DNA from: MHLP01 sp043736515
Lineage (GTDB): Bacteria; Patescibacteriota; Minisyncoccia; Phycocordibacterales; UBA6899
DNA length: 25,046 bases
Assembly: GCA_043736515.1 (NCBI GenBank)
Contig: JAYTCK010000029.1
Location: forward strand, 1-25,046
Direction: 5' to 3'
The notes below the pieces were generated by a model, which was not told the DNA's origin, ran no database searches, and saw only the letters and a program-made list of their open reading frames with translations. Shown here piece after piece: positions 6,721 to 13,544 of the stretch. Both the position numbers and the translations under genes were made by a program. How positions within the stretch are numbered: the stretch's first letter is position 1; every line of letters begins with the position of its first letter.

Positions 6721-9519
6721 ACCGAGGAGCTCCTCAATTTTATTCGAGCGCAGCATGCTGCTCAAATGAGTGTTGCTCAAATGAAACACCTCCTCCTTAC
6801 AGAGGGTGATTGGAATGACGAGGATATTACGGAAGCATTCCGAGCACTTGATATCCCGCTTATTCCAAGCACACCGGAAGTCGATGACTTTTTAGGCATT
6901 TTTTCTACAAAGGAAACACCAGAAGAGATAACGCAAAAGCCGGAGGAAATATTCCAGAAGAAACCAGAGGAGAGTACTTTGCAGCGTCAGGTTATTTTGC
7001 CCCCCGCACCCATAGCTAATCAAAGTGTTGCAAAATTTGATCCCACAGTCCCGACTCCAAGACATGTTATCCAACTTCAACCCGGGGGAGTCGCCCCAAA
7101 GCCAACATTTGACCTCTCGCTATTTCGAAAAAATATTGCATCGGGATCAGTACCACATGTTGGAGTAACACAGACAAACTCTGATAAATCACCGATTACC
7201 GTAAAGACAAAATCAATTGCTGAAGCGTGGCTCCAGGGCAAGGGACAAAGCAACGGGGGGGCAGGCACATCACCAAAAATCAAAGGACCAATAACATGGG
7301 AGGGAAAAACCCCTCTCATTGCGATACATACAATGTCCAGCGACATTCTTCAGATTGGCAATGGAGAAGCCACGATTGATGCAATTCTGCCCGCTCTACC
7401 GTCTGTCACCATGAAAGATGTAATTGAGGAGGCGAGACTAAAGAAAAAAGAGAATGAAAAGTCTGAAGAATTTGGAGTGATCGAACAAAGTGCAGTCACA
7501 CAGCCACAGTCGCAAGAAATACCTGAAACCACGAGTGAAGAGACTATTGTGCACGAAGATGCGCACGCTACTGGAGATATTACCCTCTTTAACAAAAAAG
7601 TTCTCTCTGTTCCGTCAGGACACGCAATGGAAAAGTTGAGCGGAGCCGGTAGTGTGGCAGACAAACTTTCAAAGAATGTACAAACAAAATCAATTGCAGA
7701 AATGTGGCTCCAAGATGCCAATGAAACGGTGCAGGGATTATCAACAACAAAAGTGGTGGAACCCGCGCTATTTGAAAAACACGAGACATCAAGTGATTTG
7801 CTTTTGCGTGGCAAAGGAAAAATCATACCGGGGATTCCTGCACTCTTTGTCCCGCCCACATCTTCACAAGAAGAGTTCGATGGAGAAGCCTCGGAAGACA
7901 ACATAAAAAAAAACCCAAAAAAGACAGATGAGGTGACCCCGGAAGTTGAGCACGAGCAAACAAAAAACTCTCCGCACTTTGTAGTGCCGCCCCAGTCTAC
8001 GACTTCGAGTATTGCTCCGCAAAATCCTTCTGCAAACCTTCGCCGTGCACCCAAGGAAGCTGTTCTCCCTGCGAACGAAAAAGCCCATCATGAATTTATA
8101 GAAACCCTGGTAGAAAAAAATATAATAAAAAAGGCGCTTCCATTTCTCATCGGTGCACTCGTTTTAATTCTTCTTGTTGTTGGTGTGTTATATGCAGTGC
8201 TTAAATTGCGTGGTCCTGATGTCGCTACGCTCTTCTCAAATTCCACACAGCAATTCTACGCCCTGACTTCATTTGCGTATAACGGGGGTGGTTCGGCCGA
8301 CCTCGCTCTCTCGGCCGCAACAGATGGAGAAAGGCAGGATGGGAAAATAAAATTTTCACTTGCATACCGTGGGTCACTACAAAACGGGAGTGGGGGATAT
8401 GGTGACGGCATGCATCGCATAAAGTTTGCGGGGGGCATCATGTCCAATGATTTTACATGGGAAACAGATGTTGATGTTGATGTTTTTGTAATTGGACAAA
8501 CACTTTATTTTCACGTGCAGTCATTACCCGAAGGGAGCAATGCAGATCCCGAGCTATTTAAGACGTATTGGGTAGCGGTAGACCTTGCGGAAATTGCTCG
8601 AGAACTCGCCCTTGATGGACTCAAAACCAACCTTGATGAATATGGTGGATTTGCCAGAGAGCATATCACGTTCAATAAGGCGCTTGAGCAAAATTTCCCA
8701 TTTACTGTAGACAAAAGGCTGGCTGATGAAATGCAGGAGGGTATTATGTCGCACCGGTTTCGTCTCAAGTCAGACCCTGATCGGATGTCAGAACTGATCC
8801 GCACCGCATACCGCACATATATAAACAAAGAGCTTTCACTGAATGCGAACCAGGAACTGCGCTTTAAACATGCACTCGAAAAAATCCATGGCGACGTCTG
8901 GGTAAGTGAATCGACGGGTGCGTTGGTAAAATTTGCGTTTGGCGGGGAGCTCGATGACGATATCGGAAGCGTCCACATGAAAGGTCCTCTTTTGTTTAGT
9001 TTTGGGTTTTCCGATTTCAACGAACCTCTCGTAGTGAGCAAACCGACACCGATTCTCACACTTGAGGAAACACGCGTACGTATGGATAACTATAAAATGG
9101 ACATGGAAAAGCGGTCACGCGACCTACCGCACATCGCCCAGCTCCCTGTCATTGAAAAAGGGCTTGCTGATTATTATGTGGCCAAAGGCAGGTACCCTAC
9201 ACTTTTAAACGAACTGTTAAACGCAAACGTAGTCAACCCGGCGATAATTAATACTGCGGTACTCAAAAAGTATTTTTATGCAACATATGTGAACGGTAGT
9301 ATGCTTGTGAAAAGTACGCGGTGCACCCTAACTGGGAAGTCCTGCGCATTCTATCATCTCGGTTTGAACCTCGAGGATGCCACCAATCCCATACTCATGA
9401 ATGATGCTGATAAAACAAGTGATGTGCGCGGCAAGGACTCGTCAGGCTGCGGCACAGAAAAAGGATTTGCCTGTTTTGATGTTGTTTCCCCAACGAATTC
9501 CACGTCAACTTCACCGTAG
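6715..9519 (+). CDS. Large mosaic membrane protein with cytoplasmic low-complexity half and exported domain
   Basis: A 934-residue protein of unknown function. Residues 1-45 form a small helical module (ITEELLNFIRAQHAA..MSVAQMKHLLLTEGDWNDEDITEAFRAL) like the UBA-like N-termini often seen on Parcubacteria membrane proteins. A disordered stretch rich in Pro, Ser, Glu and Lys runs to about 470 and carries two copies of a short linear motif, KTKSIAEAWLQ and QTKSIAEMWLQ, about 160 residues apart. One membrane helix lies at about 474-497 (FLIGALVLILLVVGVLYAV). The rest, about 435 residues, should be outside and looks beta-rich, ending with YYVAKGRYPTLLNELL, which resembles the C-terminal part of pseudopilin-type domains. 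The frame is open to 6607, but ATG 6715 is preferred because upstream sequence forms the arm of a long hairpin; ATG 6694 is possible. The next gene is mreB, so a role at the envelope is plausible but unproven. Confidence 0.8.
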   Translation: MITEELLNFIRAQHAAQMSVAQMKHLLLTEGDWNDEDITEAFRALDIPLIPSTPEVDDFLGIFSTKETPEEITQKPEEIFQKKPEESTLQRQVILPPAPIANQSVAKFDPTVPTPRHVIQLQPGGVAPKPTFDLSLFRKNIASGSVPHVGVTQTNSDKSPITVKTKSIAEAWLQGKGQSNGGAGTSPKIKGPITWEGKTPLIAIHTMSSDILQIGNGEATIDAILPALPSVTMKDVIEEARLKKKENEKSEEFGVIEQSAVTQPQSQEIPETTSEETIVHEDAHATGDITLFNKKVLSVPSGHAMEKLSGAGSVADKLSKNVQTKSIAEMWLQDANETVQGLSTTKVVEPALFEKHETSSDLLLRGKGKIIPGIPALFVPPTSSQEEFDGEASEDNIKKNPKKTDEVTPEVEHEQTKNSPHFVVPPQSTTSSIAPQNPSANLRRAPKEAVLPANEKAHHEFIETLVEKNIIKKALPFLIGALVLILLVVGVLYAVLKLRGPDVATLFSNSTQQFYALTSFAYNGGGSADLALSAATDGERQDGKIKFSLAYRGSLQNGSGGYGDGMHRIKFAGGIMSNDFTWETDVDVDVFVIGQTLYFHVQSLPEGSNADPELFKTYWVAVDLAEIARELALDGLKTNLDEYGGFAREHITFNKALEQNFPFTVDKRLADEMQEGIMSHRFRLKSDPDRMSELIRTAYRTYINKELSLNANQELRFKHALEKIHGDVWVSESTGALVKFAFGGELDDDIGSVHMKGPLLFSFGFSDFNEPLVVSKPTPILTLEETRVRMDNYKMDMEKRSRDLPHIAQLPVIEKGLADYYVAKGRYPTLLNELLNANVVNPAIINTAVLKKYFYATYVNGSMLVKSTRCTLTGKSCAFYHLGLNLEDATNPILMNDADKTSDVRGKDSSGCGTEKGFACFDVVSPTNSTSTSP

Positions 9520-9550
9520 AGCAAGCCATTACTTTGACTCTGACGGAATC

Positions 9551-9579
9551 TCGACAAGCTCCACAAACTCCTGTAAATT
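9551..9579 (+). promoter_or_regulatory. Promoter of mreB1, leaderless type
   Basis: TCGACA (9551-9556), a 17-bp spacer and TAAATT (9574-9579), then 6 nt to ATG 9586. No Shine-Dalgarno. Confidence 0.55.
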
Positions 9580-9585
9580 GCCTCC

Positions 9586-10599
9586 ATGGGAATCTTCACT
9601 CCAAAGCTCGGAATCGACCTCGGCACCGCAAACACCCTCGTCTATGTGCCGGGGCGAGGGATAGTGCTCAATGAGCCTTCCGTGGTTGCTGTTTCAGAGC
9701 GTGACAATCGCATTCTCTCCGTTGGTAATGAAGCAAAAGAAATGATCGGCCGTACACCGGACGATATTATTGCCTACAGGCCGATGCGCGACGGTGTGAT
9801 CGCCGACTATCGTGTGACTGAGGCGATGCTTCGCTACTTCATCGACAAAGCGATGGGTCGCTGGAATCTTTTCAAACCTGAAGTTATGGTTTCTGTTCCC
9901 GCAGGTGTTACATCAACAGAGCGACGTGCAGTCATCGAGGCGGCCCTCCGCGCAGGTGCAAAAAACGCATATGTGGTCAAGGAGCCGATACTCGCCGCTA
10001 TTGGTGCCGGAATTCCGATATATGAAGCACGCGGACACATGGTGGTGGATATCGGAGGAGGCACAACGGATGTCGCCGTGATTTCACTCGGAGGTATTGT
10101 CGCATCCACCTCTGTGAAGTGTGCGGGTAATAGTATTGATCAGGCAATCGCAGACTACATCAAAAAAACATTCAACCTTGCGATCGGGGACAAGACTGCT
10201 GAAGACATCAAAATTAAAATCGGATCCGCCGTTCCTCTTGAGGAAGAACTCACACTTACTATAAAGGGTCGTGACTTCATTGCGGGCCTCCCTCGTTCAG
10301 TCAGCGTTTCATCAAATGAAATAGTTAAAGCCATCGACAAAGAGCTGCGAGAAATGATCAAAGCGATCAAGGATGTACTCCAAGAGACCCCTCCCGAGCT
10401 TTCTTCGGACATTATTGATCAGGGAATCATTATGACCGGCGGCTCATCAATGCTCCGCAATCTCCCTGAGCTAGTCTTTCGCCGCACGGGAGTAAAAGCT
10501 ATTCTCGCTGAAGACGCACTCTATTGTGTCGTGAAGGGGACTGGGGTTGCGCTGGAGCACCTCGACACCTACAAAAAATCAATCATCGCCAAACGCTAA
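9586..10599 (+). CDS. mreB: Rod shape-determining protein MreB, copy 1
   Basis: A 337-residue bacterial actin that polymerises under the membrane and guides peptidoglycan synthesis. The actin-fold phosphate-1 loop is LGIDLGTANTLVYVPGRGIV near the N-terminus, the phosphate-2 loop is VVDIGGGTTDVAVISLGGIV, and the adenosine motif is MTGGSSMLRNLPEL near the C-terminus. The start ATG 9586 follows a promoter by 6 nt. The protein starts MGIFTPKLG, without the longer hydrophobic N-terminus of the second copy at 17031. It is not next to mreC, unlike copy 2, so the two copies probably have different regulation and perhaps different roles. Its last four codons and stop (AKR-stop) lie in the left arm of a 19-bp perfect inverted repeat. 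Confidence 0.95.
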   Translation: MGIFTPKLGIDLGTANTLVYVPGRGIVLNEPSVVAVSERDNRILSVGNEAKEMIGRTPDDIIAYRPMRDGVIADYRVTEAMLRYFIDKAMGRWNLFKPEVMVSVPAGVTSTERRAVIEAALRAGAKNAYVVKEPILAAIGAGIPIYEARGHMVVDIGGGTTDVAVISLGGIVASTSVKCAGNSIDQAIADYIKKTFNLAIGDKTAEDIKIKIGSAVPLEEELTLTIKGRDFIAGLPRSVSVSSNEIVKAIDKELREMIKAIKDVLQETPPELSSDIIDQGIIMTGGSSMLRNLPELVFRRTGVKAILAEDALYCVVKGTGVALEHLDTYKKSIIAKR

Positions 10600-10717
10600 A
10601 TTTGGGCGCACTACTCGTTCTTCCTGATCTCAGGTTCGTCAGACGTATGAGAATACGTCTACTCGAACACTGAGACAGTCCAGAACTTCGCATTGCATCC
10701 CAAATTTAGCGTTTGGC
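10588..10717. repeat. 130-nt rod-like hairpin overlapping the mreB1 stop codon
   Basis: Arms 10588-10606 and 10699-10717 are perfect 19-bp inverted repeats. Inside, further paired blocks follow with small loops: GTTCT/AGAAC (10617-10621/10682-10686), CTG/CAG (10624-10626/10676-10678), TCTCAG/CTGAGA (10628-10633/10670-10675), GTTCG/CGAAC (10634-10638/10664-10668) and AGACGTAT/ATACGTCT (10641-10648/10653-10660). A GAGA tetraloop (10649-10652) caps the rod. No T run follows, so it is not a normal intrinsic terminator. The stop codon TAA (10597-10599) is in the left arm. Confidence 0.85.
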
Positions 10718-10752
10718 TTGCGAAAAGATAATCGCCTTAGAATTTCTTGTTC

Positions 10753-10781
10753 AAAAAACAGACCACCGAGAGGTGGTCTGT
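10753..10781 (-). terminator. Intrinsic terminator of the 10785-11228 gene
   Basis: A perfect 9-bp stem CAGACCACC/GGTGGTCTG (10759-10767 with 10772-10780) and a four-base loop. On the minus strand a run of six T follows (A10753-A10758). It begins 5 nt after the minus gene's stop. In the plus direction the downstream sequence is only weakly T-rich. Confidence 0.9.
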
Positions 10782-10784
10782 GCT

Positions 10785-11228
10785 TTATTGCCCTGCGATG
10801 AGAAGCGATCTGAGTTCGTGCTCCATGTTGGGAAACTTACCGAGAACCGCGCTTACAAATTCGTTGAGGCCATCATGGATTCCCTTGATGTCCCCCATGG
10901 AAATTGACTTCGTCGGTCTGTTGTTTATACAGACGAAGGCTTCTTCCACGGTGTGACTCATCAGGAAGACGTTTGTTACCCTAGAACATTTGATAATGAG
11001 GTGGTAGTTCTCATAAACTTCCCACTGATAATTCACCCAGATTCTTTCGCCTGGAGACCACCCGCTGCAATCGAACATGTAAGCAATTGGCCTAGCCGAC
11101 TTCCGATATGCCTCAAAGCGACCGTGTAAAATCCGCACGATCATGATGATTTTGCGCTCCATTTCATCGAGCCGTTCCGAACCGTCGCAGAGTTGATCCG
11201 CGATGCCCTTGGTGACAATTTCCGTCAT
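10785..11228 (-). CDS. Unknown protein, 147 residues
   Basis: I do not recognise the family. The protein looks soluble. The N-terminal third is charged and helical (SERLDEMERKIIMIVRILHGRFEAYRK). The middle is rich in aromatic residues and beta-like (WSPGERIWVNYQWEVYENYH), with two Cys (CSGW and IKCSR). The C-terminal third is helical (IHDGLNEFVSAVLGKF). The ATG at 11228 is preceded by an AAAGGA Shine-Dalgarno with a leader of about 68 nt, and the promoter is almost perfect consensus. It has its own terminator directly after the stop. This is a self-contained single-gene unit on the strand opposite to its neighbours, mreB and the delta' gene. Confidence 0.7.
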   Translation of the reverse strand: MTEIVTKGIADQLCDGSERLDEMERKIIMIVRILHGRFEAYRKSARPIAYMFDCSGWSPGERIWVNYQWEVYENYHLIIKCSRVTNVFLMSHTVEEAFVCINNRPTKSISMGDIKGIHDGLNEFVSAVLGKFPNMEHELRSLLIAGQ

Positions 11229-11302
11229 GATGATTTCCTTTCTCGGGAATAGCCGTCTCCGGCGTTAAAAATGAGCATCTCTGCTCGGACTAACCGAGAA
11301 AC

Positions 11303-11331
11303 ATAATATCATAACTAGTACTATTTGTCAA
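11303..11331 (-). promoter_or_regulatory. Strong promoter of the 10785-11228 gene
   Basis: Minus strand TTGACA (11326-11331), a 17-bp spacer and TATTAT (11303-11308) with a TGA extension. Predicted start is about 11296, giving a leader of about 68 nt that contains two small GAGA-loop hairpins (11273-11286 and 11252-11263) before the Shine-Dalgarno. Confidence 0.85.
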
Positions 11332-11366
11332 ACTGCGTACCAAGGTGAATGGCGCTATAATGCCCA

Positions 11367-11513
11367 CATGGATCCCGTAGTAGAAAATGGCATTGGAGCG
11401 TGAGAGGATAATATTTGAATGAAATATATGGTCGTAGCTATTACAAAACATAATTACAGAAATGGTATAACGCTCCAATAGGAGCAATGCCATTTTTCAC
11501 TATCGGGATGGAT
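11367..11513. repeat. Long inverted-repeat hairpin element 2, at the start of the delta' gene
   Basis: The left arm 11372-11393 pairs with the right arm 11487-11509, about 21 bp with one mismatch, one bulged base and one G-U pair. An inner 7-bp stem TGGAGCG (11394-11400)/CGCTCCA (11471-11477) leaves a one-sided 9-nt bulge ATAGGAGCA (11478-11486) on the 3' side, which ends AGCA-ATG exactly as in element 1. TGG-TATAAC at 11463-11471 could be an extended -10 within the element. Confidence 0.8.
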
Positions 11514-12206
11514 TTACGTTCCCATATCAACGTTGAGCGACTCTCGCATGCCTATGTGATTGAGGGGGAGCGCGTGGCGGGACTTGCTGCGCTTCGCGAA
11601 TTAGTTGAGTCGTTTGGAATTGCCACAAAAGCAAACCCTGATTATCACGAGTATGAGTATGATGCGCTCTTGCTCGAACACGCACAGCATCTTCGCCGCG
11701 AGCAGGGGATGTATGGTGCAGCAGGAGCAAAAAAGATATTTATTGTTGCGTTTAACGCAATTTTTCATGAAGCACAAAATGCTCTGCTCAAAACACTTGA
11801 AGAGCCGACGGAAGACACCCATTTTTTCTTTCTGGTGCGCTCGAGTGAGCTTTTGCTCCCGACAGTGCGATCGCGAATGCAGATAATTAGACCCGAGCCA
11901 CAAGTCGCCGACAGAGAGGGAGGGGATACTGGGGTGATATTTCTTAATGCCACATTATCTGAGCGGATGAATATGATAGAGCGGATGACAAAGGCAAAAA
12001 CTGACGATAAGCCGAAAGCAAAAGAAGCAGCGCGCAATTTTCTTGAATCAATTGAACGCGCACTCTATAAAGAAACGCCAAAGGGCGACTCTCTCATTGG
12101 AGAAGCGCTCCGAGATACTATCACCGCAAAGCGTTATCTCTCTGATCGCGCACCCTCTCTTAAGCTTCTCCTCGAGCACCTGGTACTCACAGTACCGAGG
12201 GTCTAG
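11508..12206 (+). CDS. holB: DNA polymerase III delta'-like clamp-loader subunit
   Basis: A 232-residue protein resembling the delta' subunit, which with delta and tau/gamma loads the sliding clamp. Supporting motifs are RLSHAYVIEGE near the start, the AAGAKKIFIVAFNAIFHEAQNALLKTLEEP block, typical of delta' and gamma/tau, followed by THFFFLVRSSELLLPTVRSRMQII. No GxxGxGKT Walker A is present, as expected for a non-ATPase delta'. The family SRC motif reads SRM. It is shorter than E. coli delta' (334), so the C-terminal collar domain is reduced. The start is uncertain. ATG 11487 is in frame and nearer the possible TATAAC promoter, but it lies in the hairpin arm; ATG 11508 is placed exactly as in the 6715 gene. 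Confidence 0.8.
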   Translation: MDLRSHINVERLSHAYVIEGERVAGLAALRELVESFGIATKANPDYHEYEYDALLLEHAQHLRREQGMYGAAGAKKIFIVAFNAIFHEAQNALLKTLEEPTEDTHFFFLVRSSELLLPTVRSRMQIIRPEPQVADREGGDTGVIFLNATLSERMNMIERMTKAKTDDKPKAKEAARNFLESIERALYKETPKGDSLIGEALRDTITAKRYLSDRAPSLKLLLEHLVLTVPRV

Positions 12207-12232
12207 CAGGGTGTTTGGTGAAACGCTAGATT

Positions 12233-12260
12233 AAAAAGCCCTTCGTGTGAGACGAAGGGC
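12233..12260 (-). terminator. Intrinsic terminator of the HTH gene; may also stop the delta' gene
   Basis: A perfect 9-bp stem GCCCTTCGT/ACGAAGGGC (12238-12246 with 12252-12260). The minus strand has five T after the stem (A12233-A12237). The plus strand continues GAATTTATTC, a weaker T tract, so it may work in both directions between converging genes. Confidence 0.8.
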
Positions 12261-12287
12261 GAATTTATTCTGTTGGATTGGGTCAGG

Positions 12288-12740
12288 CTAACTTTGCAAA
12301 TTGTTGGTGTGCTGTAGAACTTTCTTTTCCGCCTTTCGAAGCGTTACTCTCCGTACTTGGATCGCTTGAACACTTCGTGAGATCGAGATACCAAGTTCGC
12401 GGTCTGTTCCGGAAAACTCTCCGAGCACGAGAAGGTCATCTCGGTGAGTCCAACATTGATGGGCATTGCTCGTGCTAGTCCGCCCAAGCGCATAATTCTT
12501 CTTTCTTACTGCATTGCGCCATTTCTTGTCCTGCTTTCGATATTGACTACTCCTCTTGTTCGAATTTTTCTTGCGCCACACCTTATCTGCGCAGCGCGCC
12601 TTCTCAGGATTTTTGATTTTCCAAAGTGTTTGGTAAACGTAGTGGGGTCTGCAATCGAGCCGCGTCGCAATTTCTCGGGCTTTGAGCGCGGGCTCAGCCT
12701 TTTTGAGGGCAATAATCCGCGCGCGCATACTTTCCGCCAT
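12288..12740 (-). CDS. Two-domain DNA-binding protein: N-terminal HTH and C-terminal Myb/SANT-like HTH
   Basis: A 150-residue basic protein. Residues about 5-45 form a helix-turn-helix (RIIALKKAEPALKAREIATRLDC, then PHYVYQTLWKIK) of the kind found in MarR/Sigma70-region-4-like or resolvase-type HTHs. A Lys/Arg-rich linker (about 48-88) follows. The C-terminus has a Myb/SANT-like pattern, with CWTHRDDLLVLGEFSGTDRELG then SRSVQAIQVRR, the W...ED..L....TD.ELA..LGRS..A...R signature of many phage and mobile-element proteins. It is probably a sequence-specific DNA-binding protein; no nuclease residues are clear. It has its own promoter, an AAGGAG Shine-Dalgarno 9 nt before ATG 12740, and a terminator. 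A phage or mobile origin is possible (inference). Confidence 0.75.
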   Translation of the reverse strand: MAESMRARIIALKKAEPALKAREIATRLDCRPHYVYQTLWKIKNPEKARCADKVWRKKNSNKRSSQYRKQDKKWRNAVRKKNYALGRTSTSNAHQCWTHRDDLLVLGEFSGTDRELGISISRSVQAIQVRRVTLRKAEKKVLQHTNNLQS

Positions 12741-12797
12741 TTTATACTACTCCTTGTGTGAGGTACGCCGACAAATGTTGTAAATAAATCCTTTGTC

Positions 12798-12826
12798 TAT
12801 TTAACACACAATAACACAAAGCGCAA
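12798..12826 (-). promoter_or_regulatory. Promoter of the HTH/Myb-like gene
   Basis: Minus strand TTGCGC (12821-12826), a 17-bp spacer and TAAATA (12798-12803) with a TGT extension. It leaves a leader of about 50 nt with an AAGGAG Shine-Dalgarno. Confidence 0.65.
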
Positions 12827-12903
12827 GTTTTTAGTCTTCATTTTTTGTTGCGATGGTAATCTATTGGAAGGGGTGCCACCTTTAAAAAAATGACCCAGGT
12901 GTG

Positions 12904-12937
12904 TATTTTTGATACACTGTATTACATTAGTATTTAT
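12904..12937 (+). promoter_or_regulatory. Possible frr promoter with overlapping palindrome
   Basis: TTGATA (12909-12914) with TATTTA at a 16-bp spacer (12931-12936), or TATTAT at 20 bp. The -35 box lies in a small palindrome GTGTAT-N5-ATACAC. The leader would be about 30-35 nt without a Shine-Dalgarno. TATCAA at 12963-12968 is an alternative -10 that would make frr leaderless. Confidence 0.35.
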
Positions 12938-12976
12938 TATCTGGGAACCAGTAACTAGAAGCTATCAATAGACTCC

Positions 12977-13525
12977 ATGTACAACTTTCAAACCTTTAAA
13001 TCTCGTGTTGCTGAAGTCGAAGATTGGCTAAAAAAGGAGTTTTCTCTCCTTCGTACTGGCCGTGCGACATCGGTTATTTTAGACTCAATTACTATTGAAT
13101 CATACGGGTCGCAATCACCCATTGCGCATGTTGCAGGTATCGCCATGGAGGATCCGCGTACACTTCGTGTTACGCCATGGGACAAAACTCAGGTAAAGGC
13201 GATCGAAGGAGCAATCCAAAAGGCGAACCTCGGGCTTTCGGTTACTGCCGATGACGCGGGGCTGCGGGTTATTTTCCCCGAGCTCACCGGCGAAAGGCGT
13301 CAGCAGATCATCAAGCTTATGGGGCAGCGACTCGAAGATGCGCGCATATCACTCCGCAAAGAGAGGGAAGCGGTACTTTCGGAGTGTAAACAAAAAGAAA
13401 AGGACAGTGAAATGTCCGAAGATGAGCATCACAAGACAAAGGAAGAACTCCAGAAACTTGTCGATGAGGCCAATGCGAAGTTTGACGGAATGGCGGCCAT
13501 GAAAGAAAAAGAGATAAGTCAGTAA
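12977..13525 (+). CDS. frr: Ribosome recycling factor
   Basis: A 182-residue RRF, which with EF-G splits the post-termination ribosome. The family pattern is plain: the long helix start VEDWLKKEFSLLRTGRA, the ITIESYGSQSPIAHVA hinge, the PRTLRVTPWDKTQVKAIEGAI block, and FPELTGERRQQIIKLMGQRLEDARISLR in the C-terminal half. Length equals the usual 180-186. There is no Shine-Dalgarno before the ATG. rseP starts 19 bp after its stop and has its own extended -10 in the gap, so the two may be transcribed both together and separately. Confidence 0.97.
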   Translation: MYNFQTFKSRVAEVEDWLKKEFSLLRTGRATSVILDSITIESYGSQSPIAHVAGIAMEDPRTLRVTPWDKTQVKAIEGAIQKANLGLSVTADDAGLRVIFPELTGERRQQIIKLMGQRLEDARISLRKEREAVLSECKQKEKDSEMSEDEHHKTKEELQKLVDEANAKFDGMAAMKEKEISQ

Positions 13526-13528
13526 CTG

Positions 13529-13537
13529 TGCTAAAAT
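13529..13537 (+). promoter_or_regulatory. Extended -10 of rseP, leaderless type
   Basis: TGC-TAAAAT (13529-13537) in the 19-bp gap between frr and rseP, 7 nt before ATG 13545. No Shine-Dalgarno and no clear -35. Confidence 0.5.
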
Positions 13538-13544
13538 ACGTATA

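Noticed and set aside
7350..8054. A 234-codon open frame on the minus strand
   Set aside because: It is fully antisense to the disordered half of the mosaic protein, is rich in Ser/Ala/Phe as expected for a shadow frame, and has no start signals.
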